Source of the DNA: Methylococcales bacterium
GTDB lineage: Bacteria; Pseudomonadota; Gammaproteobacteria; JABHGC01
Direction: 5' to 3'
Length of the DNA: 54,058 nt
Assembly (NCBI GenBank): GCA_018672285.1
Contig: JABHGC010000246.1
Span: forward strand, 1 to 54,058
Both the position numbers and the translations under genes were made by a program. Within the stretch, counting starts at the first letter, position 1, and every line of letters begins with the position of its first letter. This document shows, in pieces, positions 48,998-54,058 of this stretch. The notes beneath the pieces were generated by a model. The model searched no databases. It saw only the letters and a program-made list of their open reading frames with translations, and was not told the origin of the DNA.

Positions 48998-50314
48998 TCA
49001 CTCTAAGTGCGGTTCAGCCCACACATCATACTCACCGGCCTCTGTCACAGTAACATCAAAAAATTCTCCAATGGGCAATTCATCATAACCATCTAGAACC
49101 ACATTGCCATCCACTTCAGGCGCTTCGCTCATACTTCTTGCCAAAGCATCATCACCATCAATTTCATCAATAATGACAGTCATGGTCTTGCCCACTTTAT
49201 GCTGCAGCTTCGCCTCACTGATGTCTTTTTGAACCGACATAAACTCATGCCAACGGTCTTCTTTTTCTGACTCAGACACCTCTCCTTCAATGTCATTGGC
49301 CACCGCCCCTTCCACAGGGGAATAGGGGAAACAACCTACTTTATCGAGTTGAGCTTCTTGTAAAAAGCTCAACAGATGACGGAAGTCTTGGTCTGTTTCG
49401 CCCGGGAAACCGACAATGAATGTACTTCTAATGGTGATATCTGGCTGCACATCGCGCCACTGCTCTAACCGGTGAATGATTTTTTCGGATGCAGCGGGTC
49501 GTTTCATGTTCTTTAAAACACTTGGAGAACTATGTTGAAACGGGATGTCCAAATAAGGCAAAACAGCATTATCTGACATTAAAGGTAATATTTTATCGAC
49601 ATGAGGATAAGGGTAAACGTAATGCAGGCGCACCCAGACACCTAAGCTGCCCAAAGCTTTAACCAAAGTTTCAAAGTCAGAACGATAAGAGCGTCCTTGC
49701 CAAAAACCTGGCAGATATTTAATGTCTAACCCATAAGCACTGGTATCTTGCGCCACAACCAGCAGCTCTTTTACCCCGGCTTCAACCAAGTGTTGCGCTT
49801 CCGTTAAAATATCCCCGATTGGCCGGCTCACCAAAGTGCCGCGCATACTCGGGATAATACAAAAGGTGCACTTATGATGACACCCTTCTGAAATTTTCAA
49901 ATAGGCATAATGTCGAGGGGTTAACCTCACACCTTGCGGTGGGATCAAGCTCGTATGTGGATTGTGAACGGGAGGCGCATGTTCATGCACGGCATTCATG
50001 ACATCTTCGTAGGCATGAGCACCTGTAATGGCCAATACATTCGGGTATTTCTCTTCAATGATTTCACTGCGCGCACCTAAACAGCCGGTCACAATCACTC
50101 GGCCATTCTCAGCCATCGCCTCACCAATGGTACCCAAAGATTCTTCTACCGCGGAATCAATAAAGCCGCAGGTGTTAATCACGACGACATCAGCATCATC
50201 ATACGAGTTAACTACCTCATAGCCTTCAATTTTTAATTGCGTCAAGATACGCTCTGAGTCCACTAATGCCTTAGGGCAACCCAAACTGACAAAGCCTATT
50301 TTTGAAGATTCCAT
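48998..50314 (-). CDS. rimO: Ribosomal protein S12 methylthiotransferase
   Basis: [40 protein letters not shown] radical-SAM motif; TRAM domain at the C-terminus. Confidence 0.96.
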   Translation of the reverse strand: MESSKIGFVSLGCPKALVDSERILTQLKIEGYEVVNSYDDADVVVINTCGFIDSAVEESLGTIGEAMAENGRVIVTGCLGARSEIIEEKYPNVLAITGAHAYEDVMNAVHEHAPPVHNPHTSLIPPQGVRLTPRHYAYLKISEGCHHKCTFCIIPSMRGTLVSRPIGDILTEAQHLVEAGVKELLVVAQDTSAYGLDIKYLPGFWQGRSYRSDFETLVKALGSLGVWVRLHYVYPYPHVDKILPLMSDNAVLPYLDIPFQHSSPSVLKNMKRPAASEKIIHRLEQWRDVQPDITIRSTFIVGFPGETDQDFRHLLSFLQEAQLDKVGCFPYSPVEGAVANDIEGEVSESEKEDRWHEFMSVQKDISEAKLQHKVGKTMTVIIDEIDGDDALARSMSEAPEVDGNVVLDGYDELPIGEFFDVTVTEAGEYDVWAEPHLE

Positions 50315-50404
50315 GCGCTGAACTATCCCTTAAAACCAAAGAAGCCAAGCAATGCACAAGCATTGCAGCGCCACAGTATACACCTATATCACCCAAATTG
50401 AGGC

Positions 50405-50446
50405 AATAAAAAACCCAAGCAAAGCATAAGCTTTAACTCAGGTTTT
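50405..50446 (-). terminator. Minus-strand terminator-like hairpin
   Basis: Minus strand AAAACCTGAG..AAAGC TTAT GCTTT..TTGGGTTTTTTATTG. Confidence 0.6.
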
Positions 50447-50460
50447 AAGAACCAAGAGGC

Positions 50461-50584
50461 AATCTTGGTTCAGGTTACGTTTGTGTGACTGTGTCGCAAG
50501 GCGAAAAACACACGTTTACACCCAGTAAACACGTGATTTTCAACGCAGCGACACAGCCACACAAACGTGAGCAGCACCAAGATT
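50461..50584. repeat. Long imperfect inverted repeat (~60 bp arms, 5 nt loop)
   Basis: AATCTTGGTTCAGGTTACGTTTGTGTGACTGTGTCGC...ACACACGTTTAC / GTAAACACGTGATTTT...GCGACACAGCCACACAAACGTGAGCAGCACCAAGATT. Confidence 0.85.
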
Positions 50585-51477
50585 TAGCGCATACCGCCCA
50601 TTAAGGACATGATGCCACCAATGGCAGCATTAAACTCTTCTTGTGAAGAGGCATTGCTGATTTGCGATAAAGGACCATCAATCATCGCCAACATACCCAT
50701 AATTTGAGGTTTTTGTTGCGCCATCATTTCAGGGTTCATCATGTCAATTTTAGCTTTTGCATCCGCAATTGAGTTTGCCCAATCGGCAGCCATGTCCGCA
50801 GGAATCCACTTGCCTTCCACTTTGGTCATCTTGATTTCTTTAGGGCCACCACAGTCACCACCATCAGGGTTAGTACAGTCAGTTGGTGGGGTCACTTTAA
50901 TTACTGCATTATCACCTTTTGTACTAATCAACTCAACGCCAGCAGACTTTAAATCCATTGGTAATGGTTGAATTTTGGTAGAAAGCTTCATTAAATCAGC
51001 GGCAGTGTTAGATAAAAAGTCACCCACATCCATTGTTTTCAGCGTAGCAATACTAGAGATATCACTGGCTAAAACAATTTCCATAGACTCAACCGCTGCA
51101 TCCCAGTTATCAACGATTTTATCTTTTGTCACACCTTGTGGGTTAGGTGGAATTTGAAACATTGGGTGGTTAAGAATGAAGGTTTTTTTGTCTTTCATAA
51201 TGGCCGTTAATTTAACAGCAAGACCTAATGCTTTGTCATACACTTCTTCATCTAATTTTCCTGCAAGGCTATGCACCAAGCCATTAACATCACTCTGGTA
51301 ACTCGCAGGCATTGCAGCCCATACGATTCCAGGTTGATTATTGGCAACCCCGGCAAAAACTGCTTTTGCAGTGCCATCAGGCGTGCTTGGTACATCATTA
51401 CCGCCGCCACCACCACAAGATGCCAAAAATGCACTTGCTAATAACGCGGGTACAAAAGCCTTAAATAATCGTCGCAT
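50584..51477 (-). CDS. Lipoprotein of unknown function
   Basis: Lipobox LLASAFLASCGGGGG; STPDGTAKAVFAGVANNQPGIVW. Confidence 0.75.
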   Translation of the reverse strand: MRRLFKAFVPALLASAFLASCGGGGGNDVPSTPDGTAKAVFAGVANNQPGIVWAAMPASYQSDVNGLVHSLAGKLDEEVYDKALGLAVKLTAIMKDKKTFILNHPMFQIPPNPQGVTKDKIVDNWDAAVESMEIVLASDISSIATLKTMDVGDFLSNTAADLMKLSTKIQPLPMDLKSAGVELISTKGDNAVIKVTPPTDCTNPDGGDCGGPKEIKMTKVEGKWIPADMAADWANSIADAKAKIDMMNPEMMAQQKPQIMGMLAMIDGPLSQISNASSQEEFNAAIGGIMSLMGGMR

Positions 51478-51663
51478 ATTTCATTTTTCCTTTATTGAAC
51501 AAACTCAGTAACCTAATGACTCAATCACAGTCCACAGTAAACAGCACTTGAATGTTCTGCAAGAGCGGAGTATGACTGGGATAAGATTCGATAAAAACAG
51601 TTACACAGTATAGCCCGTATTCGAATAAATCAATATGCCAAATCAAATCGCAGGAGCTCAGCC

Positions 51664-52584
51664 TTGGAGCTAATTCAATCCCGACAGCAACTGAGCCTTG
51701 TCGTGCTCATCCGCATTCTCCTTTTTAGCATCATTATTGGCATGCTTTTTTACTGGCGATCAGATGACATTTACTCATTTTATTTTGACGATCAAACCAC
51801 GAATGTTGGCCTCATCGTCAATGGCGCCATTCTATGCTTATTTCTAAGCGGCTTCATTCAAGTCGTATTACGGCTCACTTTTTATGTTAAAGAAGATAAA
51901 GCCACAGTACGCTTTGTCAGCAACCTAAAACAAAATCCTAAGTCCCCTCTCGCAGGCGTCCCAGAACAATCACTTATTGCCTTGCGTTATAAAATCATCA
52001 AATCCCTATTTGAGCAACGCACCCCCTTTCAACAAGGCTCTGCCGCTTCTGCACTGATGGCCTCTGAAAGCGGCAAAAATAGCTTACTCAAATACATCAA
52101 TAACGTTCTGATATTAATTGGGGTCTTCGGCACCATCGTATCGCTTTCAATCGCACTCGTCGGTGCCTCCAATTTATTAGACACCATGAATGGGATGGGG
52201 CTCATTATCCATGGCATGTCGACCGCACTATCCACCACCATGACCGCCATCGTCTGCTTCTTCTTTTTCAGCTATTTATACACCCATGTCATGGATGTGC
52301 AGACTAATTTAATCAGTAGCATTGAACAAGTCACCACCACCTATTTATTGCCAAGGTATCAAGTACAGACAGATACTTTATTATTTGAAGTGTCAGGTCT
52401 CATTCGCACATTACAAACGGTCACCAATAACCTTTCAGACTCACACGAAAGGCTCGCCCACATTGAGTCCAACATCGATACGGCCATTTCTCAATATTTA
52501 GAAGAGTCGAAAAATAGAGAGTCCGAACTCTCTCAAATCAAATCTATTTTACGACAAGGCTTTAGGTTGCCAGAACCCTCATGA
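51664..52584 (+). CDS. MotA/ExbB/ZorA-like proton-channel protein
   Basis: Multiple TM segments; NNVLILIGVFGTIVSLSIALVGASNLLDTM...GMSTALSTTMTAIVCFFFFSYLY typical of the MotA/TolQ/ExbB fold. Confidence 0.75.
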   Translation: MELIQSRQQLSLVVLIRILLFSIIIGMLFYWRSDDIYSFYFDDQTTNVGLIVNGAILCLFLSGFIQVVLRLTFYVKEDKATVRFVSNLKQNPKSPLAGVPEQSLIALRYKIIKSLFEQRTPFQQGSAASALMASESGKNSLLKYINNVLILIGVFGTIVSLSIALVGASNLLDTMNGMGLIIHGMSTALSTTMTAIVCFFFFSYLYTHVMDVQTNLISSIEQVTTTYLLPRYQVQTDTLLFEVSGLIRTLQTVTNNLSDSHERLAHIESNIDTAISQYLEESKNRESELSQIKSILRQGFRLPEPS

Positions 52585-53516
52585 AAGACTTTGTCGATTT
52601 AAGAGTCGACCAATACGACGACAACACGAATGAGGGTTTTTGGCCCTCATTTACCGATATTATGACCGTCATTGTCATGATTTTCCTTTTATCAATGGTG
52701 GTCTTGCAAGTCCGTAACATGGATCTTGTCAAACAACTTCAAAGTAGTGTCGAGGCCGAACGACAAGCTGCCAGTATTGCCAGAGCAACCGCCATAGAGA
52801 AACACTCACTAGATGAAAAACTCAATGACTCAGAAGCAACGCTCGCGATGCTCCGCTTCCAATTACAACAGTCTCAACAAGAAAGCACTGAGAGGCTACA
52901 ACAAACAAGGCAGCAGCAACAGGCAATCACCAAACTGACGAACACTCAAAACGCGCAAGCGCTCTCGATAGAGCAACTGCAGCAGCTAAAAAACAGCCTT
53001 CAACAAAGGCTGCAACAGCAGCACACCAGCTTCAACGTCTTACTCAAGCAGTCCCAAATCTTGGCCAGCCAAGTACAACAGCAACAACAAAGTTTACAAC
53101 TCGCCGAACAAAGCCAGCGACAAAAAGATACTTACATTCAAACATTGCTAGAGGATGCGACTCAAAAATCACACGTTTATAACCAATTATCTGAAGACCA
53201 CACCGTCCTACAAAGTAAGTATGAAAAACTCATCAAACCCGCTAGATCATCTAAAGGTAAAATCGTGGTTGAAGTATTTCATCACAAAGTGCTCAACCAA
53301 AAAGAATATAAAATTAAAATGCCAGGAAAGAAAAATTACGAAGTGGTTACAGAAACAGCATTACACAAACACTTAACCCATCTAAAACAGTTATACCCCG
53401 AAAAGCTTTATATCAAGATCGTATTCCCAGAGAAAAGTGGTCTGTCTTATGGAGAAGCGTGGAAATTCACCAATACAACACTGGTCAAATACGATAGCTA
53501 CTACCAAGAAAAGTAA
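52581..53516 (+). CDS. MotB/ExbD/ZorB-like protein with Gln-rich coiled coil
   Basis: FWPSFTDIMTVIVMIFLLSMVVLQV (single TM with conserved Asp); long Q-rich coiled coil; no obvious OmpA-like motif; ATGA overlap with the upstream gene. Confidence 0.75.
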   Translation: MKDFVDLRVDQYDDNTNEGFWPSFTDIMTVIVMIFLLSMVVLQVRNMDLVKQLQSSVEAERQAASIARATAIEKHSLDEKLNDSEATLAMLRFQLQQSQQESTERLQQTRQQQQAITKLTNTQNAQALSIEQLQQLKNSLQQRLQQQHTSFNVLLKQSQILASQVQQQQQSLQLAEQSQRQKDTYIQTLLEDATQKSHVYNQLSEDHTVLQSKYEKLIKPARSSKGKIVVEVFHHKVLNQKEYKIKMPGKKNYEVVTETALHKHLTHLKQLYPEKLYIKIVFPEKSGLSYGEAWKFTNTTLVKYDSYYQEK

Positions 53517-53520
53517 CGTG

Positions 53521-53877
53521 CTATTTAGACATCCTATGGCGAATAAAATCTTTTAATGCTTTAAGGCCGTCAGGCTCTACCCAAGTAAACTGCATCCCCA
53601 AACCATACACATCATCATTACCGATCGATACATACGCCACTTTGACTTTACACCGCACCGTCATAAAGCGGTCACCATTTTGCAGTTGAAAGATAATTTT
53701 AAAGCCCTGACCTTTGTCAGCACCGTATGGGCTTACCACATACACGCCCCCCTCAGACACATCACGTATCCGTGCATACAGCATTTTATTGTCAGATTGA
53801 ATAATCCCAACTTTTAAATCGACATGAACCCGTTTATGTCTGCGTTGTTCGCTGACGCTGTCTTCTTCATCATCCAT
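53521..53877 (-). CDS. PilZ-domain protein
   Basis: EQRRHKRVHVDLKVGII...ARIRDVSEGGVYVVSP: RRxxR and D/NxSxxG PilZ motifs. Confidence 0.9.
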   Translation of the reverse strand: MDDEEDSVSEQRRHKRVHVDLKVGIIQSDNKMLYARIRDVSEGGVYVVSPYGADKGQGFKIIFQLQNGDRFMTVRCKVKVAYVSIGNDDVYGLGMQFTWVEPDGLKALKDFIRHRMSK

Positions 53878-54058
53878 CGTTTACAGCCTTTCCCCCAACG
53901 TGATCAAAATAATTTATCAATCCTGAATTCGTATGATAAGTGCATGACCTCTGGTCGTAGCTAAATAAAAACACCTATAGAGTAAAGTAAGACTCAGGTG
54001 TAAAGTAATAAGCTACCAAACACATTACAGAGGCCAATATGACCTATAAACACCTGAA

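Noticed and set aside
51664-53516. Complete Zorya defence system
   Set aside because: Only the channel/motor-like pair is present; the next gene is an opposite-strand PilZ protein and no ZorC/D/E-like gene is visible within the window.
1-54058. CRISPR arrays, tRNA/rRNA genes, insertion sequences or prophage
   Set aside because: No regularly spaced repeats, cloverleaf/CCA-type sequences, rRNA motifs, transposases, integrases or phage structural genes were recognised; a tool scan (tRNAscan-SE, ISfinder, minced) would be decisive.

Overview
This 54 kb window is a dense, gene-rich stretch of chromosome from a Gram-negative bacterium, most likely a marine gammaproteobacterium (taxonomy is inference). 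I saw no rRNA, tRNA, CRISPR array or intact transposase. Recognisable core genes are pyk, pgi, glgA, ppc, tal, parC, parE, rimO, a prkB-like phosphoribulokinase and a nadD-like gene. They are interspersed with accessory loci: a sulfur-globule-like protein beside a seven-repeat Ig-like secreted protein, a stand-alone ACP/ketosynthase pair, FHA/Ser-Thr kinase/DUF4384 genes, small c-type cytochromes with a subtilisin, a flagellin, and a MotAB/ZorAB-like motor pair. The most interesting candidate system is a two-gene module present twice. A secreted blue-copper-like (cupredoxin) protein is followed within 2-3 bp by a transmembrane sensor. In one copy the output is a Ser/Thr kinase (17308-20648, minus) and in the other a degenerate GGDEF plus intact EAL (38632-41649, plus). 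Several genes look broken: an in-frame TAA splits the sensor kinase, a frameshift affects the flagellin C-terminus, a small acidic ORF is frameshifted, and a caspase-like gene is decayed. All calls come from reading the sequence and the supplied translations; no database search was run.
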